Shown here: one piece after another, positions 1-11,927 of the stretch
Position numbering within the stretch: the stretch's first letter is position 1
How the letters are laid out: every line of letters begins with the position of its first letter
Assembly: GCF_005768555.2 (NCBI RefSeq)
Contig: NZ_VCHX02000121.1
Location: forward strand, 1-33,047
Reading direction: 5' to 3'
Length of the DNA: 33,047 nucleotides
Source of the DNA: Streptomyces sporangiiformans
GTDB lineage: Bacteria > Actinomycetota > Actinomycetes > Streptomycetales > Streptomycetaceae
The notes under the pieces: model-generated
Database searches by the model: none
Seen by the model: the letters and a program-made list of their open reading frames with translations, nothing else
Told to the model about the DNA's origin: nothing
Program-made: the position numbers and the translations under genes

Positions 1-21
1 CCCCGGGACCAGGTCCCGGGG
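1..21 (+). terminator. GC-rich perfect hairpin at left edge, probable dnaA terminator
   Basis: Bases 1-10 and 12-21 are perfect reverse complements around a single central base. In Streptomyces the gene to the left would be dnaA, reading toward dnaN, so the hairpin could end dnaA transcription. There is no T-tract after it, and dnaA itself is outside the window, so the role is inferred from position. Confidence 0.4.
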
Positions 22-89
22 GCGCCTCCCGTCGTTCCGCGGCCACCGCCCCGGCACCCGCTGTTCGAATACGCGCTCCGTTACGGCCA

Positions 90-597
90 TCCTCCACAGA
101 TTTGGGGACTTTCTCGCATCCACACCCTGGGGACCGGGAAGTTGTTCAGATCGTGTCCACAGGGTGAGCTGTTCACGAACCATCGAGGCAGGTCAGTTGG
201 TTGTGGATTCGTGGACGAATGATCTCCACAGTCTGTGGACGACGACTTGATCCACAGGCTGTGCAGAAAGTTGTCCACCGATGACCCACAGGCTGAGGCG
301 GGTTGTCCCCAGTGATCCCCAGCTTCTCCACACGGCTGTCCACTGTTCGGCAACAGGACGCGCCCTCTCACCGCGTCGAGTGAAAGGCGTCACACCAAGG
401 TGCCCGGTTGGGCTGTGGGGAACGTGGGTAAAGCTGGGGACGGCGTTGGGGAGAAGTGCCCCGTGTCTGTGCATCGGGTGTGCAGAACTTTTCCCCGTCC
501 ACAGCGCACCCCGGTTGTCCACCGTTGCCGCCCACAGGGTCCGTGGACAAAAAACCGGCCTTGACCTGCGCATACGGGGTTATCCACGGTATCCACA
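90..597. other. oriC: Chromosomal replication origin oriC (DnaA-box array)
   Basis: The non-coding stretch before dnaN carries many 9-mers close to the Streptomyces DnaA box TTGTCCACA, in both orientations. Forward-reading examples start at 90, 153, 222, 248, 271, 282, 303, 324, 336, 495, 515, 528, 580 and 589. Reverse-reading examples lie at 210-218, 234-242 and 542-550. I find no 9-mer that matches TTGTCCACA or TTATCCACA perfectly. The best have eight of nine (TTGTCCACC at 271 and 515, TTATCCACG at 580, GTATCCACA at 589). Many degenerate boxes and no obvious AT-rich unwinding repeats are typical of Streptomyces oriC. The left part of the origin may extend beyond the window. From 598 to 841 there are few boxes, and this part probably holds the dnaN promoter; a TTGACC at 699-704 has no convincing -10 partner. 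Confidence 0.85.
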
Positions 598-841
598 GCC
601 CCTACTACTACTCCCAACTAGAGAGAGCTGGGAATTCGTTTCGAAGAGGGGGCTGTGCACAACTCGCGCTCGGCGCCTCAGGTGCCGCTCGGCACGACTT
701 GACCCCGAGAGGCACCTACTGTCAGTGCGGTGCGTCAGACTGGTCCCCGGTGTTCTCCCCATCACTGGGCCGAGGCACACCGAGTCAGACGACGAAGGCG
801 AAGCAGGGCGAGAGCGCCGGCAACAGACGGAGGCGGCAACG

Positions 842-1972
842 GTGAAGATCCGGGTGGAACGCGACGTACTCGCGGAGGCAGTGGCCTGGGCGGCGCGCAG
901 CCTCCCGGCACGCCCGCCGGCTCCTGTGCTCGCCGGCCTTCTGCTGAAGGCCGAGGAGGGCGCGCTGAGCCTCTCGAGCTTCGACTACGAGGTCTCGGCA
1001 CGCGTCTCCGTGGACGCCGAGGTCGACGAGGAAGGCACGGTGCTCGTCTCCGGCCGGCTGCTCGCCGACATCTGCCGCGCCCTCCCCAACCGGCCGGTGG
1101 AGATTTCCACAGACGGTGTACGGGCGACGGTGGTCTGCGGCTCCTCGCGCTTCACGCTGCACACACTGCCTGTGGAGGAGTACCCGGCGCTGCCGCAGAT
1201 GCCGTCGGCGACGGGCACCGTCCCCGGTGAGGTCTTCGCCTCCGCCGCCGCCCAGGTGGCCATCGCCGCCGGCCGCGACGACACGCTGCCCGTCCTGACC
1301 GGTGTACGCATCGAGATCGAGGGCGACACGGTCACGCTGGCGTCGACCGACCGCTACCGCTTCGCGGTCCGGGAGTTCCTGTGGAAGCCGGAGAACCCGG
1401 AGGCGTCCGCGGTCGCCCTGGTGCCCGCCAAGACGCTCCTGGACACCGCCAAGGCGCTCACGAGCGGCGACAGCGTCATCCTGGCGCTGTCCGGTTCGGG
1501 TGCGGGCGAGGGCTTGATCGGTTTCGAGGGCGCGGGGCGGCGTACGACGACCCGGCTGCTGGAGGGCGACCTCCCGAAGTACCGCACGCTGTTCCCGACC
1601 GAGTTCAACTCGGTGGCCGTCATCGAGACCGCCCCCTTCGTGGAGGCCGTCAAGCGTGTGGCCCTGGTCGCCGAGCGGAACACCCCGGTGCGGCTCAGCT
1701 TCGAGCAGGGTGTGCTGATCCTGGAGGCAGGCTCCAGCGACGACGCACAGGCTGTGGAAAGGGTTGACGCCCAGCTGGAGGGCGACGACATCTCGATCGC
1801 CTTCAACCCGACGTTCCTGCTCGACGGCCTGAGCGCCATCGACTCCCCGGTGGCCCAGCTCTCCTTCACGACGTCCACCAAGCCGGCGCTCCTCAGCGGC
1901 AAGCCCGCCGTGGACGCGGAGGCGGACGAGGCGTACAAGTACCTGATCATGCCGGTGCGGCTCAGCGGCTGA
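842..1972 (+). CDS. dnaN: DNA polymerase III beta subunit (sliding clamp)
   Basis: Encodes a 376-residue protein starting MKIRVERDVLAEAVAW and ending YLIMPVRLSG, the usual clamp C-terminus. The family forms a ring-shaped dimer of three repeated domains per subunit that tethers the replicative polymerase to DNA and binds other repair and replication partners. Length agrees with actinobacterial DnaN. The reading frame stays open far upstream to 281, but that part crosses the origin. The GTG at 842 is chosen because GGAGG at 829-833 sits 8 bases before it and because MKIRVERD is where the conserved protein begins. The gene lies directly right of oriC and leads the block dnaN-gnd-recF. Identity is essentially certain; the only doubt is the exact start. 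Confidence 0.97.
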   Translation: MKIRVERDVLAEAVAWAARSLPARPPAPVLAGLLLKAEEGALSLSSFDYEVSARVSVDAEVDEEGTVLVSGRLLADICRALPNRPVEISTDGVRATVVCGSSRFTLHTLPVEEYPALPQMPSATGTVPGEVFASAAAQVAIAAGRDDTLPVLTGVRIEIEGDTVTLASTDRYRFAVREFLWKPENPEASAVALVPAKTLLDTAKALTSGDSVILALSGSGAGEGLIGFEGAGRRTTTRLLEGDLPKYRTLFPTEFNSVAVIETAPFVEAVKRVALVAERNTPVRLSFEQGVLILEAGSSDDAQAVERVDAQLEGDDISIAFNPTFLLDGLSAIDSPVAQLSFTTSTKPALLSGKPAVDAEADEAYKYLIMPVRLSG

Positions 1973-2101
1973 CGGAAGTCCGCAGGTGAGGGCGTACGTC
2001 TGAGCGGCTATGCCCACAGATGTGCGGGAGCGTCCGGGTTTAGGCTCGGACGCGGGTACGAAAGTGCCCCCACGCCACGTCGCTAGTGAAGGAACAACCT
2101 G

Positions 2102-2977
2102 ATGGAGCTCGGTCTCGTCGGTCTCGGCAAGATGGGTGGCAACATGCGCGAGCGCATACGCCGCGCAGGCCACACCGTCATCGGATACGACCGCAACCCG
2201 GACCTCGCCGATGTCCACAGCCTCGAGGAGCTTGTGGGCAAGATCAGGGGTCCGCGGGTGGTGTGGGTGATGGTCCCGGCCGGAGCGGCGACCCAGTCCA
2301 CCATCGACGAGCTCGCCGAGCTCCTGGATCCCGGGGACGTCGTCGTGGACGGCGGCAATTCGCGCTGGACCGACGACGAGAGGCACGCCGAGGAGCTCGC
2401 GGCCAAGGGCATCGGCTTCGTCGACTGCGGTGTCTCGGGCGGCGTCTGGGGCCTGGAGAACGGCTATGCGCTGATGTACGGCGGCGACGCCGAGAACATC
2501 GCCAAGGTCCAGCCGATCTTCGACGCCCTCAAGCCCGAGGGGGACCTCGGCGCCGTGCACGCGGGCAAGGTCGGTGCCGGCCACTTCTCCAAGATGGTCC
2601 ACAACGGCATCGAGTACGCGATGATGCAGGCCTACGCCGAAGGCTGGGAGCTGCTGGAGGCCGTCGACTCCGTCACCGATGTGCGCGAGGTCTTCCGCTC
2701 CTGGCAGGAGGGCACGGTCATCCGCTCCTGGCTGCTCGACCTGGCGGTCAACGCCCTCGACGAGGACGAGCACCTGGAGCAGCTCAAGGGTTATGCACAG
2801 GACTCCGGCGAGGGCCGCTGGACTGTGGAAGCCGCCATCGACAACGCGGTGCCGCTGCCGGCGATCACCGCGTCGCTCTTCGCACGCTTCTCGTCCCGGC
2901 AGGACGACTCGCCGCAGATGAAGATGGTCGCGGCGCTGAGGAACCAGTTTGGCGGCCACGCGGTCGAGAAGAAGTAG
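2102..2977 (+). CDS. gnd: 6-phosphogluconate dehydrogenase, decarboxylating, short form
   Basis: A 291-residue protein of the short 6-phosphogluconate dehydrogenase type (usual classical form about 470 residues). It oxidatively decarboxylates 6-phosphogluconate to ribulose 5-phosphate in the pentose phosphate pathway. Visible motifs are the N-terminal dinucleotide-binding GLGKMGGNM (residues 7-15), VDGGNS near residue 82, and the catalytic stretch GHFSKMVHNGIEYAMMQAYAEG with the lysine and HNG residues of the active site. Short forms in this family are often NAD-preferring, but the cofactor is not decided here. ATG is preceded by GAAGGA at 2088-2093. Placement of gnd between dnaN and recF is a known actinobacterial arrangement. 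A possible -10 hexamer TAGGCT lies at 2041-2046. Confidence 0.93.
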   Translation: MELGLVGLGKMGGNMRERIRRAGHTVIGYDRNPDLADVHSLEELVGKIRGPRVVWVMVPAGAATQSTIDELAELLDPGDVVVDGGNSRWTDDERHAEELAAKGIGFVDCGVSGGVWGLENGYALMYGGDAENIAKVQPIFDALKPEGDLGAVHAGKVGAGHFSKMVHNGIEYAMMQAYAEGWELLEAVDSVTDVREVFRSWQEGTVIRSWLLDLAVNALDEDEHLEQLKGYAQDSGEGRWTVEAAIDNAVPLPAITASLFARFSSRQDDSPQMKMVAALRNQFGGHAVEKK

Positions 2978-3039
2978 TCCACACCACCCCGGGTTCTCCA
3001 CACCTGGGGTGATCCGGTTGTCCACAGCAGGGGACAACC
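2975..3039. promoter_or_regulatory. DnaA-box group between gnd and recF
   Basis: The 108-base gnd-recF gap contains a perfect consensus DnaA box TTGTCCACA at 3018-3026, preceded by TTCTCCACA at 2994-3002 and TAGTCCACA at 2975-2983. The perfect box is also part of an inverted repeat: GGTTGTCC (3016-3023) and GGACAACC (3032-3039) separated by 8 bases. It could bind DnaA, or form a hairpin between the genes. Function is inferred from sequence only. Confidence 0.55.
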
Positions 3040-3085
3040 CGGGAACCACCGGAAGTACCACGTTGGGGGAGGTCGGCGAACGACC

Positions 3086-4210
3086 ATGCACGTCACGCAT
3101 CTGTCGCTGGCCGACTTCCGCTCGTACGCCCGGGTCGAGGTCCCGCTCGATCCGGGCGTCACGGCGTTCGTGGGCCCCAATGGGCAGGGCAAGACGAACC
3201 TCGTCGAGGCGGTCGGCTATCTGGCGACGCTCGGCAGCCACCGTGTCTCCTCCGACGCGCCCCTGGTCCGCGTGGGCGCCGACCGCGCGATCATCCGGGC
3301 GCAGGTTCGGCAGGGCGAGCGCCAGCAGCTCGTCGAGCTCGAGCTGAACCCCGGCAAGGCGAACCGCGCCCGAATCAACCGGTCGTCGCAGGTCAGGCCC
3401 CGTGACGTCCTCGGCATCGTACGGACCGTGCTGTTCGCTCCCGAGGATCTCGCGCTGGTCAAGGGCGATCCGGGCGAGCGCCGACGCTTTCTCGACGAAT
3501 TGATCACCGCGCGTGCCCCGCGCATGGCGGGCGTGCGCTCCGACTACGAACGCGTGCTCAAGCAGCGCAACACGCTCCTCAAGTCCGCCGCGCTCGCCCG
3601 CCGCCACGGTGGCCGCTCCCTGGACCTGTCGACGCTGGACGTGTGGGACCAGCACCTCGCGCGCGTGGGCGCCGAGCTGCTCGCCCAGCGGCTCGATCTG
3701 GTAGCCACGCTCCAGCCGCTGGCCGACAAGGCGTACGAGCAGCTGGCACCCGGCGGCGGTCCCGTCGCGCTGGAGTACAGGCCCTCGTCACCGGAAATCG
3801 TCGGCCACGCGCGCGAGGACCTCTACGAACAGCTGATGGCTGCCCTGGGGGACTCCCGTAAGCAGGAGGTCGAGCGGGGTGTCACCCTGGTCGGCCCGCA
3901 CCGGGACGAGCTGTTGCTCAAACTCGGTCAGATGCCCGCGAAGGGATATGCGTCACACGGTGAGTCCTGGTCGTACGCGCTCGCGCTGCGCCTGGCCTCG
4001 TACGACCTTCTGCGGGCCGAGGGCAACGAGCCGGTGCTCGTTCTCGACGACGTGTTCGCGGAGCTGGACACCCGGCGCCGTGAGCGCCTCGCCGAGCTGG
4101 TCGCGCCGGGGGAGCAGGTCCTGGTGACCGCGGCGGTCGACGACGATGTACCGGGCGTGCTCACGGGGGCGCGGTACGTCGTGTCGGAAGGCACGGTGGA
4201 ACGCATATGA
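3086..4210 (+). CDS. recF: DNA replication and repair protein RecF
   Basis: A 374-residue SMC-like ATPase that helps load RecA at gapped DNA and restart stalled forks, working with RecO and RecR. The protein begins [14 protein letters not shown], the standard RecF opening, with Walker A GPNGQGKT at residues 30-37. The C-terminal half has the signature region around [20 protein letters not shown] and the Walker B segment [12 protein letters not shown], followed by the D-loop. Length is normal for the family. A strong GGGGGAGG ribosome site lies about 15 bases before the ATG. The stop codon overlaps the next start by 4 bases (ATGA), indicating translational coupling with the DUF721 gene. Confidence 0.97.
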   Translation: MHVTHLSLADFRSYARVEVPLDPGVTAFVGPNGQGKTNLVEAVGYLATLGSHRVSSDAPLVRVGADRAIIRAQVRQGERQQLVELELNPGKANRARINRSSQVRPRDVLGIVRTVLFAPEDLALVKGDPGERRRFLDELITARAPRMAGVRSDYERVLKQRNTLLKSAALARRHGGRSLDLSTLDVWDQHLARVGAELLAQRLDLVATLQPLADKAYEQLAPGGGPVALEYRPSSPEIVGHAREDLYEQLMAALGDSRKQEVERGVTLVGPHRDELLLKLGQMPAKGYASHGESWSYALALRLASYDLLRAEGNEPVLVLDDVFAELDTRRRERLAELVAPGEQVLVTAAVDDDVPGVLTGARYVVSEGTVERI

Positions 4211-4749
4211 CCGAAAACACACCGGATCCGCAAGAGCGGCCCAAAGCTCCCGAACCGTCCGGCGTCGACCTCGCGCGCGTGGCCCTGCGCGCCGCGAAGG
4301 AGCAGGCACGCGCGCGTGGGGACGCGGCGCGGCAGAAGAAGCAGGCGCGTCGCGGTGGCCTGCGCTCGGGGGCGGGTGCCGACGGGCGCGATCCCATGGC
4401 GCTCGGCGCCGCCGTCAACCGGCTGATCACCGAACGCGGCTGGGAGACCCCGGCCGCCGTCGGCGGTGTCATGGGCCGCTGGCCGGAGATCGTCGGCGAC
4501 GACCTGGCCAAGCACTGCGTACCGGAGAAGTACGACGAGGACGAGCGCATCCTCGCGGTGCGGTGCGATTCCACGGCCTGGGCGACGAACCTGCGCCTCC
4601 TCGCTCCGCAGCTGGTGGCCCGGCTGAACGAGGACCTCGGGCACGGCACGGTGAGGCTGATCAAGGTGCACGGACCCGGGGGGCCCGCACGCAGCTTCGG
4701 CCCCCTGCGCGCGCCCGGCAGCACGGGCCCCGGTGACACCTACGGGTAG
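4207..4749 (+). CDS. DUF721 protein, probable DciA-type helicase loader
   Basis: A 180-residue protein with a charged, Lys/Arg/Ala-rich N-terminal part (residues about 20-60) followed by the compact DUF721 fold. The latter includes the conserved stretches [21 protein letters not shown] and [24 protein letters not shown]721 proteins include DciA, proposed as the ancestral loader of the replicative helicase DnaB in bacteria that lack DnaC or DnaI. The position overlapping recF and ahead of gyrB is the standard actinobacterial location. The start overlaps the recF stop by 4 bases. Family membership is clear from the sequence; the helicase-loading role here is taken from the family and from its replication neighbours. 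Confidence 0.88.
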   Translation: MTENTPDPQERPKAPEPSGVDLARVALRAAKEQARARGDAARQKKQARRGGLRSGAGADGRDPMALGAAVNRLITERGWETPAAVGGVMGRWPEIVGDDLAKHCVPEKYDEDERILAVRCDSTAWATNLRLLAPQLVARLNEDLGHGTVRLIKVHGPGGPARSFGPLRAPGSTGPGDTYG

Positions 4750-4922
4750 ACAAACCGGGCGGTACGGCGTTGGTAGCGGGGGGTTGACACCTCGAAGCGC
4801 TGAGTGGCGCTGTGAGCCTCTTGGAGGCCTGGGCGGCGTATGGGGAGTCGGCCGAGACCGGTTCAGGGCGGCACATGCGGACTCAGGTACCGGCAAACCC
4901 CCATCACTGTCGGCGCTACCGG

Positions 4923-4955
4923 TAGACTGGAGGCTAATCCCGCCCCACTTGTGGG
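4923..4955 (+). promoter_or_regulatory. Candidate gyrB promoter element and leader palindrome
   Basis: In the 285-base gap before gyrB, TAGACT at 4923-4928 resembles a Streptomyces -10 hexamer. No good -35 lies 16-19 bases upstream. A near-perfect palindrome, CCCAC-TT-GTGGG at 4944-4955, would sit at the start of the transcript. A TTGACA at 4784-4789 stands alone, without a -10 at normal spacing. Streptomyces gyrase promoters are known to respond to supercoiling, but which element matters here cannot be read from the sequence. Confidence 0.3.
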
Positions 4956-4974
4956 ACACACCGAGCAACGCTGA

Positions 4975-7101
<2,127 letters not shown>

Positions 7102-7143
7102 GTCGGTCTCAGCTGACCGCATCAGGAAGGATCTTCACCAGCA

Positions 7144-9732
<2,589 letters not shown>

Positions 9733-9751
9733 CGCGAGGAGTGAGTTATTC

Positions 9752-10486
9752 GTGAGCGGAGCCACGGGCGCCGGATCGACCGGTACGGAATCAACCGGTA
9801 CGGAATCGGACGGCGGCCGTGGCCCCGCCGCGGAAGCGACGGACTCCTCCCCTGACTCTCATGGATCCCAAGGGGGAGCTGTGACGGACACCAGAGGCTC
9901 GCAGACGCCGCAGTACGCGGCAGGCGCGGCCCCAGGCTCGCCGGTGCCGCCGGCCCCCGGCTCGCCGCTGCCGGGCGAGCGGCCCCAGCCCCAGCCTGCT
10001 CAGCCGTACCACCCGCCGCAGGCGTATCAGCCGCAGCAGCCGCCGCCGCAGCCCCCGTCCGGCGGCCCCCAGGGCGCGGTCCGCCGGCCGCGCACCGGAG
10101 CCCGGACGACACCTCGTACGCGCAAGGCACGTCTGCGCGTGGCCAAGGCCGATCCCTGGTCGGTGATGAAGGTCAGCTTCCTGCTCTCCATCGCGCTGGG
10201 CATCTGCACGATCGTCGCGGCCGCGGTGCTGTGGATGGTCATGGACGCCATGGGTGTCTTCTCCACCGTGGGCGGCACGATCTCCGAGGCCACGGGCTCG
10301 AACGAGTCCAACGGCTTCGACCTGCAGTCGTTCCTGTCGCTTCCGCGCGTGCTCATCTTCACGTCGGTCATCGCGGTCATCGACGTCGTCCTCGCCACCG
10401 CGCTCGCCACCCTCGGCGCCTTCATCTACAACCTCTCAGCGGGCTTCGTGGGCGGCGTCGAGCTCACCCTCGCGGAGGACGAGTAA
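9752..10486 (+). CDS. DUF3566 membrane protein
   Basis: A 244-residue protein with a long disordered N-terminus rich in Ser, Thr, Gly, Pro and Gln (residues 1-125). The actinobacterial DUF3566 domain follows at about 126-240. It starts RLRVAKADPWSVMKVSFLLS and has two predicted membrane segments, about 141-163 and 200-225, separated by a short outside loop. DUF3566 genes sit directly after gyrA in many actinobacteria; their role is unknown. The GTG at 9752 is preceded by GAGGAG at 9735-9740. An in-frame GTG at 9881 behind AGGGGGAG could give a shorter product without the first 43 residues. No catalytic motif is visible. Confidence 0.85.
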   Translation: MSGATGAGSTGTESTGTESDGGRGPAAEATDSSPDSHGSQGGAVTDTRGSQTPQYAAGAAPGSPVPPAPGSPLPGERPQPQPAQPYHPPQAYQPQQPPPQPPSGGPQGAVRRPRTGARTTPRTRKARLRVAKADPWSVMKVSFLLSIALGICTIVAAAVLWMVMDAMGVFSTVGGTISEATGSNESNGFDLQSFLSLPRVLIFTSVIAVIDVVLATALATLGAFIYNLSAGFVGGVELTLAEDE

Positions 10487-10562
10487 AACGTTGTCCGGGC
10501 CTGTTGGCCTGGGCTCGCCGAGCCGGTTGAGCGGGGCGGGGAAGGCCCGGTAACTATCGATT

Positions 10563-10591
10563 TTGGGACTGGCCGCGTCGTGCGCTAATCT
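10563..10591 (+). promoter_or_regulatory. Probable tRNA-Ile promoter
   Basis: TTGGGA at 10563-10568 and TAATCT at 10586-10591 are separated by exactly 17 bases, a good vegetative-sigma arrangement. Transcription would begin near 10598, about 34 bases before the tRNA. The preceding stretch 10495-10550 contains CCGGGCCT and AGGCCCGG arms that may terminate the gyrase operon. Confidence 0.6.
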
Positions 10592-10631
10592 TCAGAGGTC
10601 AGCGCGCGGGACATACACCGCACAGCGCGGC

Positions 10632-10708
10632 GGGGCTATAGCTCAGTTGGTTAGAGCGCATCCCTGATAAGGATGAGGCCACAGGTTCAAATCCTGTTAG
10701 CCCCACCA
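10632..10708 (+). tRNA. tRNA-Ile (GAT anticodon)
   Basis: A complete cloverleaf. The acceptor stem GGGGCTA (10632-10638) pairs with TAGCCCC (10698-10704). The D-loop has AGCTCAGTTGGTTAGAGC. The anticodon loop CTGATAA places GAT at 10666-10668, and the T-arm has GGTTCAAATCC. The 3' CCA is encoded at 10706-10708. It has its own promoter and is followed at once by a terminator, so it is a single-gene unit. Confidence 0.97.
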
Positions 10709-10712
10709 GCGA

Positions 10713-10747
10713 AAAGACCCCCACCCGATCATGGTTGGGGGTCTTTG
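10713..10747 (+). terminator. Terminator of tRNA-Ile
   Basis: An inverted repeat with arms of about 13 bases (AAAGACCCCCACC and GGTTGGGGGTCTTT, one internal mismatch) begins 5 bases after the tRNA and ends in a short T run. It is an intrinsic terminator of the type often found after Streptomyces tRNA genes. Confidence 0.8.
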
Positions 10748-10867
10748 ACGTCTACGGCTGACACAGCCGCCGCGACCCCGCCTCAGGCGGCGTGAGCCGG
10801 CACGGCGTTGGCTGCTTCGGTTCCATCGGGGACTGTTCCTCTCACATCCCGTTGGCCGCACACTGCG

Positions 10868-10899
10868 AAGGCCCCCAACCAGATGTGGTTGGGGGTCTT
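10868..10899 (+). terminator. Second, near-identical terminator hairpin
   Basis: CCCCCAACC and GGTTGGGGG arms are separated by 6 bases, followed by TCTT. Its right arm with flank (10886-10899) is identical over 14 bases to the right arm of the tRNA-Ile terminator at 10732-10745. What it terminates is unclear, because no gene is recognised between the two hairpins. Confidence 0.65.
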
Positions 10900-11045
10900 G
10901 CTGTGTCCGGTGGTGTGCGTACGCAAGTTCGCCCGGACGTGAGGGTTGCCGGCGGTGTTCCAGATCTACGCAGAGCCTTGGCGCCTCGATGGGGCGGAAG
11001 GCAGGTTGCGAGTTCGTGGCAGCCGGAAGAGCCACAGGGGCCACA

Positions 11046-11171
11046 AGAGCCGGAAGAGCCGGAAGAGCCGGAAGAGCCGGAAGAGCCGGAAGAGCCGGAA
11101 GAGCCGGAAGGGCTGGAAGAGCCGGAAGGGCTGGAAGAGCTGGAAGAGCTGGAAGGGCTGGAAGAGCCGGA
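11046..11171. repeat. 9-bp minisatellite, 14 tandem units
   Basis: Fourteen consecutive 9-base units fill 126 bases exactly. The first seven are identical AGAGCCGGA. The rest are one- or two-base variants (AGGGCTGGA at 11109, 11127 and 11154; AGAGCTGGA at 11136 and 11145), with AGAGCCGGA again at 11118 and 11163. The identical block at the left and the variants at the right suggest recent expansion at the left end. It lies in the non-coding interval between tRNA-Ile and the small secreted protein gene. Confidence 0.95.
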
Positions 11172-11205
11172 GAAAGCAGAGGGGCCGTGGGTCTGATGCG
11201 GCCTG

Positions 11206-11232
11206 GGCCGGTCTGGCCGGTCTGGCCGGTCT
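11206..11232. repeat. Three tandem copies of a second 9-bp unit
   Basis: GGCCGGTCT is repeated three times without interruption, 35 bases after the end of the 14-unit minisatellite. The unit sequence is different but the 9-base period is the same. It ends 8 bases before the stop end of the leftward gene at 11241. Confidence 0.9.
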
Positions 11233-11240
11233 GGAGCGGC

Positions 11241-11600
11241 CTACGTCAGGTCGGTGTGCGGGGTGGCGGAGTCCGCCGCCTCCTCTTCGTCTTCCTCGGA
11301 GGATGTGTTCGCGTCCGGCTGCGGGCGGTGGCGGCAGCTGGGTGCGGAGCCGTGGGCCTCGGCGTGGATGCGTTGTTTCATCGTGGGGGGTAGGGCCCGG
11401 CAGAAGGACCATGCCCAGTGGGACATCGCGGGGACCGCGACCGTGAAGCTCGGCTTGGTGTTGCGAGCGGTCTCGGTCTGAGGTACCGCCGTGGTGGCGG
11501 CGGCCGCGCCGGCCGTTGCGATGATTCCGAGCGTCGTGAACAGTGTGATGAAGGCGGTGATGACCGCTGTCCACAGCTTCATGACCTTGTTCCTGGTCAT
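11241..11600 (-). CDS. Small secreted or membrane-anchored Streptomyces protein
   Basis: A 119-residue protein beginning MTRNKVMKLWTAVITAF, with a hydrophobic segment at about residues 9-33 ending in an Ala-rich region that could be a signal peptide or an uncleaved anchor. The central part has the motif SHWAWSFCRALPPTMKQRIHAEAHG. The C-terminus is acidic and Ser-rich. I recall similar short Streptomyces proteins grouped as DUF6344, but this is from memory and unverified. The frame stays open upstream to 11762. The ATG at 11598-11600 is preferred because it begins the conserved-looking part and has GAGGGA 3 bases upstream. Function unknown. Its stop lies next to the tandem repeats. Confidence 0.65.
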   Translation of the reverse strand: MTRNKVMKLWTAVITAFITLFTTLGIIATAGAAAATTAVPQTETARNTKPSFTVAVPAMSHWAWSFCRALPPTMKQRIHAEAHGSAPSCRHRPQPDANTSSEEDEEEAADSATPHTDLT

Positions 11601-11852
11601 GGGTCCCTCACTTTCGGGTCGGGCGATTTGCGTACTTTCCTCATGATGTGTATGAGGACTGCGAAGTGGTGGACCTGCGCCCGTGGCGCAGGGATCTTCC
11701 GATGAACACCACCCGGATGGACCCAACAGATCCGAAAAGTGAGAAAGAGCATGGAAAGTCACAGTGTGTGGTGATCGGTCACGCTGTGCTCGGAGTGGCC
11801 TCGTCCGCTTCTACAGCTGTTCGCCGGGCGGGAGTTGAGGACCGACGCAGGT
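11601..11852. other. Divergent intergenic region with hairpins
   Basis: This spacer separates the leftward small secreted gene from the rightward DLW-39 gene. It contains two short inverted repeats: CCTCAT/ATGAGG at 11639-11657 with a 7-base loop, and CCTGCGCC/GGCGCAGG at 11674-11692 with a 3-base loop. A plus-strand reading frame at 11648-11881 gives a 77-residue protein with no recognisable features and no good ribosome site. It is not called. Confidence 0.5.
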
Positions 11853-11882
11853 CACCGATCGGTATCGATCGGTGTGTATAGT
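11853..11882 (+). promoter_or_regulatory. Operator-like inverted repeat and -10 of the DLW-39 gene
   Basis: Arms CACCGATCG (11853-11861) and CGATCGGTG (11866-11874) are perfect reverse complements around a 4-base spacer GTAT. A good -10 hexamer TATAGT follows at 11877-11882. Transcription would begin near 11889, 39 bases before the GTG of the DLW-39 gene. The repeat covers the -35 and spacer region, and no recognisable -35 hexamer is present. This is the geometry of a repressor operator or of an activator-dependent promoter. The binding protein is not identifiable. Confidence 0.55.
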
Positions 11883-11927
11883 CGGGCGCCAGAAGTCCCC
11901 TACGTCAAGGAAAGACGAGGTCGCGCG

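Larger units (their letters stand above)
10900..11240. other. Intergenic interval without a convincing gene
   Basis: Apart from the 9-bp repeats listed separately I see no supported gene here. Long reading frames cross the minisatellite on both strands in several frames, only because a 9-base unit without stop codons keeps every frame open. They give monotonous Glu-Pro-Glu, Arg-Lys-Ser, Gly-Arg-Ala or Phe-Arg-Leu strings. None has a clear ribosome site with a recognisable protein on both sides of the repeat. Confidence 0.6.

Noticed and set aside
281..841. Upstream extension of dnaN into the origin
   Set aside because: The extra 187 residues would be coded by DnaA boxes. The clamp N-terminus begins exactly at the GTG at 842.
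785..3655. 956-residue open frame on the minus strand
   Set aside because: It is antisense to dnaN, gnd and recF, which are certain. Long antisense frames are expected in such GC-rich DNA, and the protein is low-complexity and unrecognisable.
11046..11171. CRISPR array
   Set aside because: The units are 9 bases long with no spacers and there are no cas genes.
10792..11574. Reading frames through the minisatellite (EPEEPE, RKSRKS, GRAGRA on plus; FRLFRL on minus)
   Set aside because: All arise from one 9-base repeat that keeps several frames open. None has a convincing start or flanking protein.
11648..11881. 77-residue plus-strand frame before the DLW-39 gene
   Set aside because: It runs through hairpins and the operator-like repeat, lacks a ribosome site and resembles no family I know.
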